A DNA stretch of 64,000 bases, taken from Acidocella sp. 20-57-95. GTDB lineage: Bacteria > Pseudomonadota > Alphaproteobacteria > Acetobacterales > Acetobacteraceae. The DNA lies in contig NCAT01000002.1 of assembly GCA_002255575.1 (NCBI GenBank), positions 237,237-301,236 on the forward strand. Direction: 5' to 3'. Below the pieces are notes generated by a model. That model worked only from the letters and a program-made list of their open reading frames with translations. It searched no databases and was not told the DNA's origin. Of this stretch, positions 54,541-63,648 are shown one piece after another. The translations under genes and the position numbers were made by a program. Positions within the stretch are counted from its first letter, which is position 1. Each line of letters begins with the position of its first letter.

Positions 54541-55395
54541 ATGAACGCGCTTGGTAACTATTTGAAGGACCGCCGCGCCAAGTTAGATCCTACCGCATTT
54601 GGCTTACCGCCGACACGGCGGCGCACACCTGGACTCCGCAGGGAAGAGGTTGCACAGCGCGCCAATGTGAGCGCCACTTGGTACACATGGCTTGAGCAAG
54701 GCCGCGGCGGTTCACCCTCGGCGGATGTGCTGGACCGCATTGCACGCGCCATGATGTTGACCGATGTGGAGCGCGAGCATTTATTCCTGCTTGGATTGGG
54801 CAGACCACCAGAAGTCCGCTATCATGCGCCTGAGGGCATTACGCCACGTTTGCAGCGTGTGCTCGATATATTCGATCACAGCCCCGCTTTTATCCGGACC
54901 GCAACCTGGGATGTAATTGCCTGGAACGAGGCCGCTACCGCGGTGATGACCGACTATAGTAAGCTGCCCGACGGGCAACGCAATGTGCTGCGCATGATAT
55001 TTCGTGACCAACATGTTCGTGCGGCACAATCCAACTGGGAAAGCGTTGCGCGATATGTTGTGGCATCATTCCGTGCGGATGTGGCGCGCGCCGGTGCGGC
55101 CCGCAATGTGCAATCACTCATCGACGAGCTATGCGCGACAAGTCCCGAATTTGCGATGATGTGGCGGGATAATGATGTGCAAGGGCATGGCGACGGACTC
55201 AAAGTATTGCACCATCCGATTGCCGGACCACTCACAATGGAATTCTCAGGCTTCGCGGTTGATGGCCGGCCTGACCTTACAATGGTGATTTATAATCCCG
55301 TCACCCAAGCCGACGCCGATAAAATTCGCTCGTTGCTCAACTCCCGCCGGCGTGGATTTACGAGCGTGGAGAACGCCGACGGCGAGAGCACCTGA
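54541..55395 (+). CDS. XRE-family regulator with MmyB-like ligand domain
   Basis: A 284-residue regulator. The N-terminal helix-turn-helix contains RTPGLRREEVAQRANVSATWYTWLEQGR, and the C-terminal half (from about residue 100) is an MmyB-like PAS-type domain: AFIRTATWDVIAWNEAATAVM and LKVLHHPIAGPLTMEFSGFAV. MmyB-type domains bind a fatty-acid-like ligand in the one solved structure. It starts at the ATG at 54541, 98 bases from the divergent SDR gene. It likely represses or activates that SDR and its own gene from this short region. Confidence 0.9.
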   Translation: MNALGNYLKDRRAKLDPTAFGLPPTRRRTPGLRREEVAQRANVSATWYTWLEQGRGGSPSADVLDRIARAMMLTDVEREHLFLLGLGRPPEVRYHAPEGITPRLQRVLDIFDHSPAFIRTATWDVIAWNEAATAVMTDYSKLPDGQRNVLRMIFRDQHVRAAQSNWESVARYVVASFRADVARAGAARNVQSLIDELCATSPEFAMMWRDNDVQGHGDGLKVLHHPIAGPLTMEFSGFAVDGRPDLTMVIYNPVTQADADKIRSLLNSRRRGFTSVENADGEST

Positions 55396-55406
55396 GCTGT
55401 GCTGCG

Positions 55407-56471
55407 TTAGAAGACAGCATGGTCCCCACGCTCGGGTACGGGCGCCCCAGCCAGAACTGAGCGATAGAAGTCAAATAAGGTCTCGGTTCCCGTCGAAGGC
55501 GTTGCGGCTGCGTCGTATCTGCAGGTTTGCGGGTCCCATACGAGCATGGATTCAGTGGCGTAATAGCGGCCGATCCGCGCCAGTTCCGCCTTCTCAGCCA
55601 GTGACGGCGAAATTCGGCCAAGAGCGCCAAGCCCCCCCACAATGACGTCGAGGAGGGCCACTGGCACCGACCGAAATTTGGGTGGGCGCCCTAGCAACGC
55701 GAACAAGGCCTCGCCCTGCTGACGCGGGGTGATTGGCTCACCGGGCCCGCCAATCGGCAAGATACGGTTCAACCGGCTCTCCTCCTGCAAACAGCCGGCG
55801 ATGTAATCAGCCAGATCATCATCACTAATAGGCTTACAGGCGGTCAGGCTACCGTTGCCGAAGACCAGGAAGGGCTGGCCCCGCCGCACCCGCTCGATTT
55901 GGCCCGATAGCGACTTAAAGAAAGCCGTTGGTCGCACGATCGAGTAGTTCAAGCCAGACCCTATCAACGCCCCTTCGAAGGCAAGCTTGGCTTGCTGAAA
56001 GGCAAGGCGCGGCTTTTGAACACAGATGGCAGAAAGCAGCACGAAATGGCGCACGCCAGCCTGCCGCGCAGCATCCAGAATAGTGAGATGGGCGCAATGG
56101 TCGATCGCCCAGGCATCTTTGGGTGCGCCCGTGCGTGAGGCCATGCAAGACACCACGGCATCGAACCGCTCGCCAGCGAAACCGTCACGAGACAGTGACA
56201 AAGGATCCGTAGGGTCCACCACCCTTACCGTGGTTCCTTCCAACAGCTGCGAGGTCTCCGTTTGTCCAAGCGAACCGCCAACGCCAGAACGCTCCCGCAC
56301 GAAACAGACAACATCGTGGCCACGCCGCACAAGCGCGGCAGCCGTCGCGCGGCCAATGGTGCCGGTGGCGCCAAAGACACAGACACGCTGGCACGCCTTC
56401 GCGCCAGTTGCATCCAATGCGTCCAGTGCAACCAATGACCTGTCGGCGCGGGTCGATCTCAATTCCGGCAT
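55407..56471 (-). CDS. bciA: divinyl (proto)chlorophyllide a 8-vinyl reductase
   Basis: A 354-residue NADPH-dependent enzyme that reduces the 8-vinyl group of divinyl protochlorophyllide/chlorophyllide in (bacterio)chlorophyll synthesis. The cofactor loop VFGATGTIGRATAAAL is at residues 32-47. The stretches VVSCMASRTGAPKDAWAID, HFVLLSAICVQKPRLAFQ, SIVRPTAFFKSLSGQ, ACKPISDDDLADYI and ILPIGGPGEPITP follow plant DVR and BciA nearly word for word. The ATG at 56471 was chosen; the frame runs to 56720, but those 83 residues are Ser/Arg-rich and not conserved. It stands alone, away from any photosynthesis genes in this window. Confidence 0.9.
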   Translation of the reverse strand: MPELRSTRADRSLVALDALDATGAKACQRVCVFGATGTIGRATAAALVRRGHDVVCFVRERSGVGGSLGQTETSQLLEGTTVRVVDPTDPLSLSRDGFAGERFDAVVSCMASRTGAPKDAWAIDHCAHLTILDAARQAGVRHFVLLSAICVQKPRLAFQQAKLAFEGALIGSGLNYSIVRPTAFFKSLSGQIERVRRGQPFLVFGNGSLTACKPISDDDLADYIAGCLQEESRLNRILPIGGPGEPITPRQQGEALFALLGRPPKFRSVPVALLDVIVGGLGALGRISPSLAEKAELARIGRYYATESMLVWDPQTCRYDAAATPSTGTETLFDFYRSVLAGAPVPERGDHAVF

Positions 56472-56732
56472 ACAGGCTCCGATGCTCTTCGAGGTGTTCT
56501 CATCAATTGTGCAACGCGCTTTCCAGGTCGAACTTAGAGAGATCGACCACGTACTCTCTATCTCCCTCGCTGTAATCCACCCAGCTCTCTTGCTCTCATT
56601 GATACGAGACTTCACTGAATGCACCCGCCATATCACGCAGTTGGGAATAGCCGACTGATTGCTCCGCGCAGCCTTTCCAGACAGTCTCCGTTTTTTGGTT
56701 TTCCCCATCACAATATCCATAGGAGCACGAAG

Positions 56733-57428
56733 TTGACCGCCAGCAAAACACAGATCGTCTTCATCCCTGCCTTACTGTGCGATGCAGCACTCTACGCGCC
56801 GGTAATCGAAAATCTTGGTGATCAATTTGAAACGCACGTGATGATCTCGCCAAAACCCAGCCTGGCGGAGAGTGTGAAGGAGATTCTGGCCAGCGCGCCG
56901 GACAAATTCGTACTGGTCGGCACCAGCTATGCCGGCAATCTGGCGCTGGAAATCGCCATCGCAGCACCTGAGCGGGTGACAGCATTGTGGCTGATGGGCT
57001 GCAATCCGGCCGCCGCTGAACCTGGCGGGCCAGATCTTGCAGCCGGCCTGACCGCGACACCCGACGCGGTGATAGACATGCTGGGCGGCATTATCGCGCA
57101 TCCGAACAACCCCACGGCTGCCGCGACCTTCAAGGCGATGGCGCACCGCATTGGCGGTGCCGCCGGCGCGTTGCAGGCAACAGCTTTGGGTTCACGGCCG
57201 GATGCTGTCTCCCGTTTTGGTGCCCTGACAATGCCAGCTTTTGTACTGTGGGGCGCGGACGACGCACTGGTCCCGGTCGCTGTCGGCAAAGCCATGGCGG
57301 ACCAGCTACCGCACGCGCATTTTCACGTCCTGCCCGCCTGCGGCCACCTGCCGACGCTCGAAAAACCAGAAGAGTCGGCGGCCTTGTTCACCGAATTTTT
57401 GCGCGGCGAAATCCATTATACCCATTAA
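56733..57428 (+). CDS. alpha/beta-fold hydrolase
   Basis: A 231-residue cytosolic serine hydrolase. Nucleophile Ser65 is in LVGTSYAGNLAL, the acid in LWGADDALVP and the base in CGHLPTLEKPEE, in the normal order. The cap is short. The start is a TTG at 56733 with a perfect AGGAG seven bases upstream; the longer frame to 56619 overlaps the opposite promoter region and is not conserved. Divergent from bciA with 261 bases between them. Probably an esterase or lactonase; no specific substrate is indicated. Confidence 0.85.
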   Translation: MTASKTQIVFIPALLCDAALYAPVIENLGDQFETHVMISPKPSLAESVKEILASAPDKFVLVGTSYAGNLALEIAIAAPERVTALWLMGCNPAAAEPGGPDLAAGLTATPDAVIDMLGGIIAHPNNPTAAATFKAMAHRIGGAAGALQATALGSRPDAVSRFGALTMPAFVLWGADDALVPVAVGKAMADQLPHAHFHVLPACGHLPTLEKPEESAALFTEFLRGEIHYTH

Positions 57429-57497
57429 TGGGTACAATTTCTTACGAAACGGTGCCAGCGAGCGTGCTGATAAATTCCGAGTAGATGCGAGGAAGAA

Positions 57498-57523
57498 AGC
57501 GTTCCTCTTTACCGAGGAACGCT
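57498..57523. terminator. hairpin between convergent hydrolase and GST genes
   Basis: AGCGTTCCTC at 57498-57507 and GAGGAACGCT at 57514-57523 form a perfect 10-bp stem with a six-base loop. On the minus strand it is followed by TTCTTCC, so it is best read as the terminator of the GST gene ending at 57532; it can also serve the hydrolase. Confidence 0.7.
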
Positions 57524-57531
57524 ACGTCTCC

Positions 57532-58206
57532 TTACGATGGCGCCCCGAACTGCCGATGCGGTGCTGCTTTGGCAAACGCTTCATGTGCTTCGCAGGCAGC
57601 AAAAATCCGGTCAATGGTTGGGGTCTCCGGCACCTCGATTTTAAAGATCGGCAACACGATTTTGATACTGGCGAGGCAGATATCTGCCAACGTGATGTTG
57701 TCGCCGTGGCAAAACGTGCCGGTTTCCGCTTCTGTTTGCAGTCGCTGTTCAAACGCCTGCAGCCCGGTGGTGAACCAGTTGACCCGCCAAGCGCGAATAG
57801 CGGCCGCATCGAAACCACCGGTTTCGGTCAGGTATTTAATGACCCGCGGCACGATCAGCGGGTGCGTATCGGCAACCAGCATTGAGGCCAGCGAGCGTAC
57901 CCGCGCGCGCCCGTAAGGATCAGCCGGCAAGATTGGGGAGGCCGGATGGATATCTTCCAGAAATTCCAGGATCGCGAGTGACTGGGTGATCGGTGGAACT
58001 GGCGTTTGTGCGTCCCGGTCGATCAGCGCTGGGATAGCGCCAAGCGGGTTGATTTTTAGAAAAGCTTCGCTCCTATGCTCGCTGACATCGAGGTTGACAT
58101 AGCGTTCCTCCGGCACGATGGCTTTGAGATTCATGGCGACGCGCACGCGGTACGTGGCGGATGTTCGCCAATAGGCAAATAATTCGAAGCGTGCCTGATT
58201 TGTCAA
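57532..58206 (-). CDS. maiA: zeta-class glutathione S-transferase (maleylacetoacetate isomerase-like)
   Basis: A 224-residue cytosolic GST. The N-terminal thioredoxin-like domain has TSATYRVRVAMNLK at residues 15-28, close to the zeta motif SSCxWRVR, and NPLGAIPALIDRD and QSLAILEFLED complete the glutathione site. The C-terminal helical domain has HGDNITLADICLA. MaiA isomerises maleylacetoacetate to fumarylacetoacetate in tyrosine or homogentisate breakdown, but relatives handle maleylpyruvate or dichloroacetate. No hmgA or fahA is beside it, so the precise role is open. Confidence 0.82.
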   Translation of the reverse strand: MTNQARFELFAYWRTSATYRVRVAMNLKAIVPEERYVNLDVSEHRSEAFLKINPLGAIPALIDRDAQTPVPPITQSLAILEFLEDIHPASPILPADPYGRARVRSLASMLVADTHPLIVPRVIKYLTETGGFDAAAIRAWRVNWFTTGLQAFEQRLQTEAETGTFCHGDNITLADICLASIKIVLPIFKIEVPETPTIDRIFAACEAHEAFAKAAPHRQFGAPS

Positions 58207-58764
58207 ATTTCGTCCTCCAGGTGTGATGTCTCAACGGGCTTCTGACCGGCCCATCGCGGGAAACGGGAAATACATCGCCCAAGACGTATGTGGGCCCGCT
58301 GCGAAAAGGAACCCTTTTAAAATCACAATCAAGGTAGTCGTTATACAGGGTGCTGTTTTGCACCCACCCGATTGATCTTCTGCCATCATTCCGGACGTAC
58401 AATAGCGAGCGACCAAATCCAGGGCTCAGCGGCATAGTACCGACAAGCAAGCTGAAACTCGCCACGTTCGTTCTGCCACAAAACCCCGTTAAAATGGGGG
58501 GATTACCAAGGCTCATGCGTCGCATGTATTCACTGGTCGAACCTCATAACCGCGTTTTTATCCTTATCTGCCCGTCGGCGTGTAGCGCCTCCCACACCTC
58601 ACATGAATGTGACGTCAACCAGCTTCGAACTTTACCTCGCGGAAGGCTGGATAAAGCGGGATTGATGCTGCATGGCACCATTAAATTGATGTTGCAGGCG
58701 CGCCTTTTACAAATCATACTTTTCCTAGGGATCAAAGAATCCTGAACAATTGAGAGGAAATACC
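58207..58764. other. gene-free stretch, possible insertion-sequence remnant
   Basis: About 560 bases. A plus-strand frame at 58350-58745 and minus-strand frames are open, but none reads like an intact protein. At 58484-58499 the sequence CCCCGTTAAAATGGGG is a small palindrome with the same GTTAAAAT centre as the hairpin at 23164-23203. Mixed composition and broken frames suggest a decayed mobile element. The promoter of the liv-type operon must be near 58650-58750. Confidence 0.4.
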
Positions 58765-60036
58765 ATGAAGCAAACATCCAGATTCCGGATGACCAAAGTT
58801 TTTGGTGCGCTTGCTGCCACCACTACGTTGGCTGCCATAGCTCTTCAGCCGGTTCGCGCCGACACGCCTGCGCCAATTGAAATCGGCATCACCGCCTCAC
58901 TTTCCACGATTCCAGGCGCTGCCATTGCAAACGCCGCCAAACTCGCTGTGGCCGACATCAATGCCAAAGGCGGTGTCAATGGCCACCCGCTGGCGCTAGT
59001 GATCGAAGATAACCAAGCGTCGGCCACCAATGCCGTTAGCTCATTCCAACGCATGGTCAACCAGGACCATGTGGTCGCCGTGGTAGGCACATGGATTTCA
59101 GAAGTCGCCCTGGCGTTGGAACCTTGGTCAGCGCGGCTACATATGCCGTTCATGGTCACGGGGGCTGCCAGCAACGATATATCGGCCTTTGTGCATAAGG
59201 ATTACGCTGCGCATAAATATGTGTTCCACGCTTATTTCCCTTCGGCTTTCCTGGCTGAAGGCGTGTGCGACCTCTCCCATGATGTACTGGTCGACCAACT
59301 CCACATGAAATCGGCCGTCATCATCAGCGAAGATGCCGCCTGGACCAAGCCGCTGGATGCCGGCTATGCTGGCTGCCTGCCAGGCGCCGGACTAAGCGTT
59401 TTGAAAGAGATTCGCTTCTCACCAGACACTGCTGACTTTACGCCGATCTTTCAACAGGCCGAAGCGCTGAACCCAGACATTATCATCTCCGGCTGGGCGC
59501 ATGTGGGTGTGCAGCCCACCGTGCAATGGGCTGACCAAAAAGTGCCCTTGCCGCTGGCGGGTATCAATGCGCAAGCCGGCAGCTCGGCTTTCTGGAAAGC
59601 GACCAATGGCGGTACTGAGGGTGTTATCACCACCAGCACCTCGGCGCCCGGCGTGGCCAATACGCCGCTTACCATTCCCTTCACGGACGAATACCAGAAA
59701 GCCTACGGAATTTCTCCGGCCTACTCAGCTTATTCAACTTATGACGCAATATTGGCGCTGGCGGCGGCCATGCAGTCGGCACATTCCACCAAGCCGGATG
59801 CCATCGTGGCCGGGCTGGAAAAAACCGACATCACCGGTACGCAGGGCCGCATTACGTTCCTTGGGCAATCTTCCCCCTACACCCATGCCTTGCGCTTTGG
59901 CCAAGGCTACGTGACCGGTGTTGCCATTCAATGGCAAAACGGCACGCAAAAATGCATCTGGCCTGCCAACCTTGCCAACGCCAAGCCGGAATTCCCCGGC
60001 TTTGTGAAACTGCCCAAACTGGCCTCCGCGAACTAG
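58765..60036 (+). CDS. branched-chain amino acid type ABC substrate-binding protein
   Basis: A 423-residue periplasmic binding protein of the LivJ/LivK type. The signal peptide begins MKQTSRFRMTKVFGALAATT and ends near VRADT. The mature protein opens IEIGITASLSTIPGAAIANAAKLAVADINAKGGVNGHPL, the usual first lobe, and has GTWISEVALALEPWSARLHMPF in place of the common GAxxS segment. ATG at 58765 has GAGAGG upstream. It is followed by a hairpin and then by two permeases and a fused ATPase. Such systems take up branched-chain or other amino acids, amides, urea or aromatic acids; specificity is unknown. Confidence 0.9.
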   Translation: MKQTSRFRMTKVFGALAATTTLAAIALQPVRADTPAPIEIGITASLSTIPGAAIANAAKLAVADINAKGGVNGHPLALVIEDNQASATNAVSSFQRMVNQDHVVAVVGTWISEVALALEPWSARLHMPFMVTGAASNDISAFVHKDYAAHKYVFHAYFPSAFLAEGVCDLSHDVLVDQLHMKSAVIISEDAAWTKPLDAGYAGCLPGAGLSVLKEIRFSPDTADFTPIFQQAEALNPDIIISGWAHVGVQPTVQWADQKVPLPLAGINAQAGSSAFWKATNGGTEGVITTSTSAPGVANTPLTIPFTDEYQKAYGISPAYSAYSTYDAILALAAAMQSAHSTKPDAIVAGLEKTDITGTQGRITFLGQSSPYTHALRFGQGYVTGVAIQWQNGTQKCIWPANLANAKPEFPGFVKLPKLASAN

Positions 60037-60045
60037 CGTGCAATT

Positions 60046-60082
60046 GTTTACGGCTGGAGCGTTGCGCGCTCCCGCCGTAAAC
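60046..60082 (+). terminator. intercistronic hairpin after the binding-protein gene
   Basis: GTTTACGGCTGGAGC at 60046-60060 and GCTCCCGCCGTAAAC at 60068-60082 pair over 15 bases with one mismatch and a seven-base loop. It stands 10 bases after the binding-protein stop and 50 before the permease start. Hairpins at this place commonly stabilise or partly end the transcript, so that more binding protein than permease is made. Confidence 0.65.
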
Positions 60083-60133
60083 GCGGCATCTTAGGCCTCG
60101 CCACGCATAAACGTAAGCGGAGTTTTCTAGTTG

Positions 60134-61009
60134 ATGTTAATTCTGCAAATTCTCATCGATGGCTTTGCAATCAGCGCGCTCTATGCATTGGGCGCGTTGG
60201 GATTCACCCTTATTTTCGGTGTCTCCGGTGTCCTCAATCTGGCGCATGGTGCGGTGCTGGTCACCAGCGCCATGGTGGCCTGGTACGTTGGCACCAATGA
60301 AGCCGCCGGTGCACTCGCCGGCGCTGCCAGCGGCGTGCTGGCCGGTGTGATAACCGCCTTTGTTACCTACGCCGTAGTGGTGCGCCCCATCCAGCGCTCA
60401 AAAGCCATCCCCGAAGGAGAGCGTGAACTGTTTGTTCTGACGGGCACGTTATTATGGGGCGTCATGCTGCAAATTGGCCTGGGCTATATTTTTACCACCA
60501 CGCCGGTCACGGTGCATCAACTGGTGTCAGGCACGGTGGATATCATGGGGGTCAGAACCCCAACAAATGAAATTCTCATCGCGGTCATGTCGTGGCTTAC
60601 ACTGGGCGTGCTCTGGCTGGTGGTGAACCGCACCCCCGCCGGTAAGCGTTTGCTCGCCGCCTCAATCAACCCGCGTGGCCTCACTTTGATGGGGGTGGAG
60701 CTTGGCCAAGTTTATCTGCTCGCCTGGGGGATTTACGGCATTATTGCAGGGATCGCGGGTGTGCTGCTGGGCAGCTTTCTTGGCACCAGCTCGGCCTATA
60801 TCCCGGCCCTCACAGGCACGGCGTTTTCAATCGTCGTGCTGGGTGGTCTGGGCAGCGTGACCGGCACCGTGATGGCCGCCTACGTGGTCGGCTATATTGA
60901 AACGCTCACGGCGTATCTCGTCTCACCGTCACTGCGCGCGGTGCCAGCGCTGCTCTTGCTAGTTCTGGTGTTGTATTTTCGGCCGCAAGGCATTTTGGGG
61001 CGCCGATGA
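60134..61009 (+). CDS. livH: branched-chain amino acid type ABC permease (LivH)
   Basis: A 291-residue inner-membrane permease with about eight helices. The start ILQILIDGFAISALYALGALGFTLIFGVSGVLNLAHGAVL is the LivH hallmark. PAGKRLLAASINPRGLTLMGVELGQVY and GTAFSIVVLGGLGSVTGTV are the ATPase-coupling and second conserved regions. ATG at 60134 is preferred to the TTG codon just before it. Stop overlaps the next start by four bases. Confidence 0.92.
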   Translation: MLILQILIDGFAISALYALGALGFTLIFGVSGVLNLAHGAVLVTSAMVAWYVGTNEAAGALAGAASGVLAGVITAFVTYAVVVRPIQRSKAIPEGERELFVLTGTLLWGVMLQIGLGYIFTTTPVTVHQLVSGTVDIMGVRTPTNEILIAVMSWLTLGVLWLVVNRTPAGKRLLAASINPRGLTLMGVELGQVYLLAWGIYGIIAGIAGVLLGSFLGTSSAYIPALTGTAFSIVVLGGLGSVTGTVMAAYVVGYIETLTAYLVSPSLRAVPALLLLVLVLYFRPQGILGRR

Positions 61010-61917
61010 AACAGCAACTCCTCATCGTCGCCATTGTACTGGCGGCGCTTGCAGCCGCGCCCTGGATTGGCATCTCCGATTATATCATCGGCGTACTGAC
61101 CATGATCTGCTTCTACGGCGTGTTCGCCATGTCGTGGGACCTGCTGTTCGGCTATGCCGGCGAAGTTAATTTCGGCCCATCATTTCTCATTGGGCTGGGC
61201 GCCTACGGGGCTGGCCTCGCCGATGCTGATCTCGGCTTGCCAGTAGCGGTGTGCGTCGCGCTGGGCACGCTGGCGGCGGTGCTGGGTGGACTACTTCTGG
61301 CAATCCCGGCGCTGCGTCTGCGCGGCCCGTATTTTGGGTTGATCACGCTGGTTGCCGTTTTGTTGTTGCAGAACGCCATCGTCATGTTCGCCGGCATTAC
61401 GGGCGGCGAAATCGGTCTGTCAGTCCCAGATATTTTATCGGTCAACGCCACCGTGAATTTTTACTATGCGCTCGGTTTACTTATCATAGCCGGAACCGTG
61501 CTGCTCACCGTCGCCAATTCGTCGTTCGGTCTCATTTTACAGGCCGCTGGGCAGGATGCCATCGAGGCACAGGCTTTGGGCTTTAATGTTGTCAAATATA
61601 AAATTGCCGCCTTTATCCTCAGCGCGTTTTTCTCCGGTCTGGCGGGGGCCATGCTGGTATTTTACCTTGGCACTGCTTCCGTTGATGCGATGGTCGATAT
61701 TTCGGTCGGTATTCAGGTGATCATTGCAGCGGTTCTGGGCGGCCGGCGAACCATCATCGGCCCGGTTCTGGGTGCTGCCTTTTTGATCGGCGCCGGCGAG
61801 GTTCTGCGCCCGCTTGGCCAAATATCCGGGGTGGTGGTGGCGGCCATCGCGCTTGCCTGTATTCTAATTTTCCCCAACGGATTCCTGGGTCTTTTGCATG
61901 GACGGCGCCGCGCATGA
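61006..61917 (+). CDS. livM: branched-chain amino acid type ABC permease (LivM)
   Basis: A 303-residue partner permease with about nine helices. AMSWDLLFGYAGEVNFGPSFLIGLGAYGAG matches the LivM entry motif (WNLLxGYxGxxSFG), and AIEAQALGFNVVKYKIAAFILSAFFSGLAGAML is the conserved region that touches the ATPase. It overlaps livH and the fused ATPase gene by four bases on each side (ATGA), so the three are tightly coupled. Confidence 0.92.
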   Translation: MKQQLLIVAIVLAALAAAPWIGISDYIIGVLTMICFYGVFAMSWDLLFGYAGEVNFGPSFLIGLGAYGAGLADADLGLPVAVCVALGTLAAVLGGLLLAIPALRLRGPYFGLITLVAVLLLQNAIVMFAGITGGEIGLSVPDILSVNATVNFYYALGLLIIAGTVLLTVANSSFGLILQAAGQDAIEAQALGFNVVKYKIAAFILSAFFSGLAGAMLVFYLGTASVDAMVDISVGIQVIIAAVLGGRRTIIGPVLGAAFLIGAGEVLRPLGQISGVVVAAIALACILIFPNGFLGLLHGRRRA

Positions 61918-63383
61918 CAGCCCTGCTGGCAATCTCGGGCTTGACCAAACGCTATGGCGGTCTGGTGGCGGTGAATAATGTCACCTTCGATGTGCAACCA
62001 GGTGAAATCCTCGGCCTCATCGGCCCTAACGGCTCCGGTAAATCCACCGTCATGAAGCTGATCATGGGGATCGAGCGGCCAAATACCGGAGCGGTCTGTC
62101 TCAACGGCGTCAATCTCGCCGGCCGCCCCACTTACGAAATCGCGCGTGCCGGCATCGGCATTGTATTTCAGCATTCCCGCCCCCTGCACCGTCAAACGGT
62201 CTTGCAGAATATTCTGCTGGGCTTACTGCCCGACCGCCTCACCGCCATGCGCGCCAGTGCGGACGCCATAACCCGCGCCACCGCCATTGCCGCGCGCGTG
62301 GGGCTGGGGCACGTGTTGCATTGCCTGCCAGCGACATTGCCATTCGCAGACCTCCGCCGCATGGAGCTGGCCAAAGCCATCGCCCGCAACCCGCGCGTGG
62401 TATTGATCGACGAGCCATTTGCCGGTCTGACATCCGGTGAAGTCAAAGATTTTTCAGACCTCATCGTCAGCTTTCGCGATGAAGGCCGCGCCGTGCTGCT
62501 GGTGGATCATAATGTGAAATCAGTCGCTGCCATGGTTGACCGCGTGATTGCTTTGTACCTGGGCGAGATCATCGCGCAGGGAAACGCCGCGGATGTGATG
62601 GCCGATGCAACCGTCCAGCGTGTGTATCTTGGCGGCGGCATCACCACCCACGAGCGACCGCCAGCCATTTTTGCGCACACACAGCCACTATTGGCCGCCA
62701 CCGACCTGTCGGTTTTCTACGGCAAGGCGCAAGCTTTGGAGCGAATTAATCTGAACCTCCACCCCGGCGAGTTTGTCTCAGTTGTTGGGTTGAACGGCGC
62801 TGGCAAAACCACGTTGTTCAACGCCCTCTCTGGCTTCACCACCTATGATGGGGTCATTCACTGGCAAGGCGAGGCCAGAACCGGCCAATCCGCCGCTGCC
62901 ATCGCCCGGGCTGGCCTAGTGCACTGCCCAGAGACCCGCGAATTATTCGGCGATCTGAGCGTGGCTGAAAATATCGCGCTCGGTGGACAGTTCTTGGCCG
63001 TGGCTGAGCGTCTCGAAAGGCAGGCATGGTTGTATGGGCTTTTTCCAATTCTCAAAGCCCGGCTGCAGCAATCTGCCCGCACCCTCTCCGGGGGCGAACA
63101 GCAGATGCTCGCCATCGCGCGCGCCCTGATGATGAAGCCAAAATTGCTTATTCTTGATGAGCCAACACTTGGTCTAGCGCCGGTCATTCTGGGGCAACTC
63201 TCCGACGCGCTGAAATATCTGCGTGAGCAGACCGACATCACCATTTTACTCGGCGAGCAAAATGTCACCTTCGCGTTGCCACATGCGGACCGGGTATATG
63301 TATTAGAACATGGCAAAATGATTTGGGAAGGCACACCCTCACAATTCGCCGCCGAGATGGCCGGAAATTTTTTACTCGCCTGA
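61914..63383 (+). CDS. fused LivG-LivF type ABC ATPase
   Basis: A 489-residue protein with two complete ATPase domains that are normally separate proteins. The first (residues 1-240) has Walker A GPNGSGKST and Walker B VVLIDEPFAGL. Its signature is unusual: LPFADLRRMELAKAI where LSYGxQRxLEIARAL is common. The second (260-489) has GLNGAGKTT, the perfect signature LSGGEQQMLAIARAL and LLILDEPTLGLAP. The join is around ERPPAIFAHTQPLLAATDLSV. The first half corresponds to LivG and the second to LivF. Last gene of the operon. Fusion forces one copy of each domain per transporter. Confidence 0.92.
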   Translation: MTALLAISGLTKRYGGLVAVNNVTFDVQPGEILGLIGPNGSGKSTVMKLIMGIERPNTGAVCLNGVNLAGRPTYEIARAGIGIVFQHSRPLHRQTVLQNILLGLLPDRLTAMRASADAITRATAIAARVGLGHVLHCLPATLPFADLRRMELAKAIARNPRVVLIDEPFAGLTSGEVKDFSDLIVSFRDEGRAVLLVDHNVKSVAAMVDRVIALYLGEIIAQGNAADVMADATVQRVYLGGGITTHERPPAIFAHTQPLLAATDLSVFYGKAQALERINLNLHPGEFVSVVGLNGAGKTTLFNALSGFTTYDGVIHWQGEARTGQSAAAIARAGLVHCPETRELFGDLSVAENIALGGQFLAVAERLERQAWLYGLFPILKARLQQSARTLSGGEQQMLAIARALMMKPKLLILDEPTLGLAPVILGQLSDALKYLREQTDITILLGEQNVTFALPHADRVYVLEHGKMIWEGTPSQFAAEMAGNFLLA

Positions 63384-63648
63384 AGGCGGTCGCTCTTGTC
63401 GCAGCAAAGATAGCACGCACATATCATAATAATGCTCAAATTTCGTTGGCAGAAGCTTGGTCTTATGTCTCATCTTAAATGGTCACAGAACGGATCGTAG
63501 CGGGCTCCGCAATATGTAAGTCCTCAATGACATAACGCTTCAAGATCGAGAGGCTGAGCTTACAATCTCCAAGAATGCTTTGATCGCAGCAGTCTCAAGA
63601 AACGGAGTTCCCCCAGCGGGAGACCTAGTGCCCAGTTTTGTTCGGAAG
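63384..63648. other. gap between the liv-type operon and the tRNA fragment
   Basis: About 265 bases with no clear gene. A minus-strand frame at 63490-63600 reads plausibly (ILKRYVIEDLHIAEPATIRS) but has no start or family match and may be a fragment. No strong terminator of the operon was seen. Confidence 0.4.

Noticed and set aside
58350..58745. 131-codon plus-strand frame as a gene
   Set aside because: No ribosome-binding site, changes of composition within the frame and no protein-like motif; it overlaps the promoter of the binding-protein gene.
63490..63600. Minus-strand frame reading ILKRYVIEDLHIAEP
   Set aside because: Reads plausibly but is short, lacks a start codon and cannot be tied to a family.
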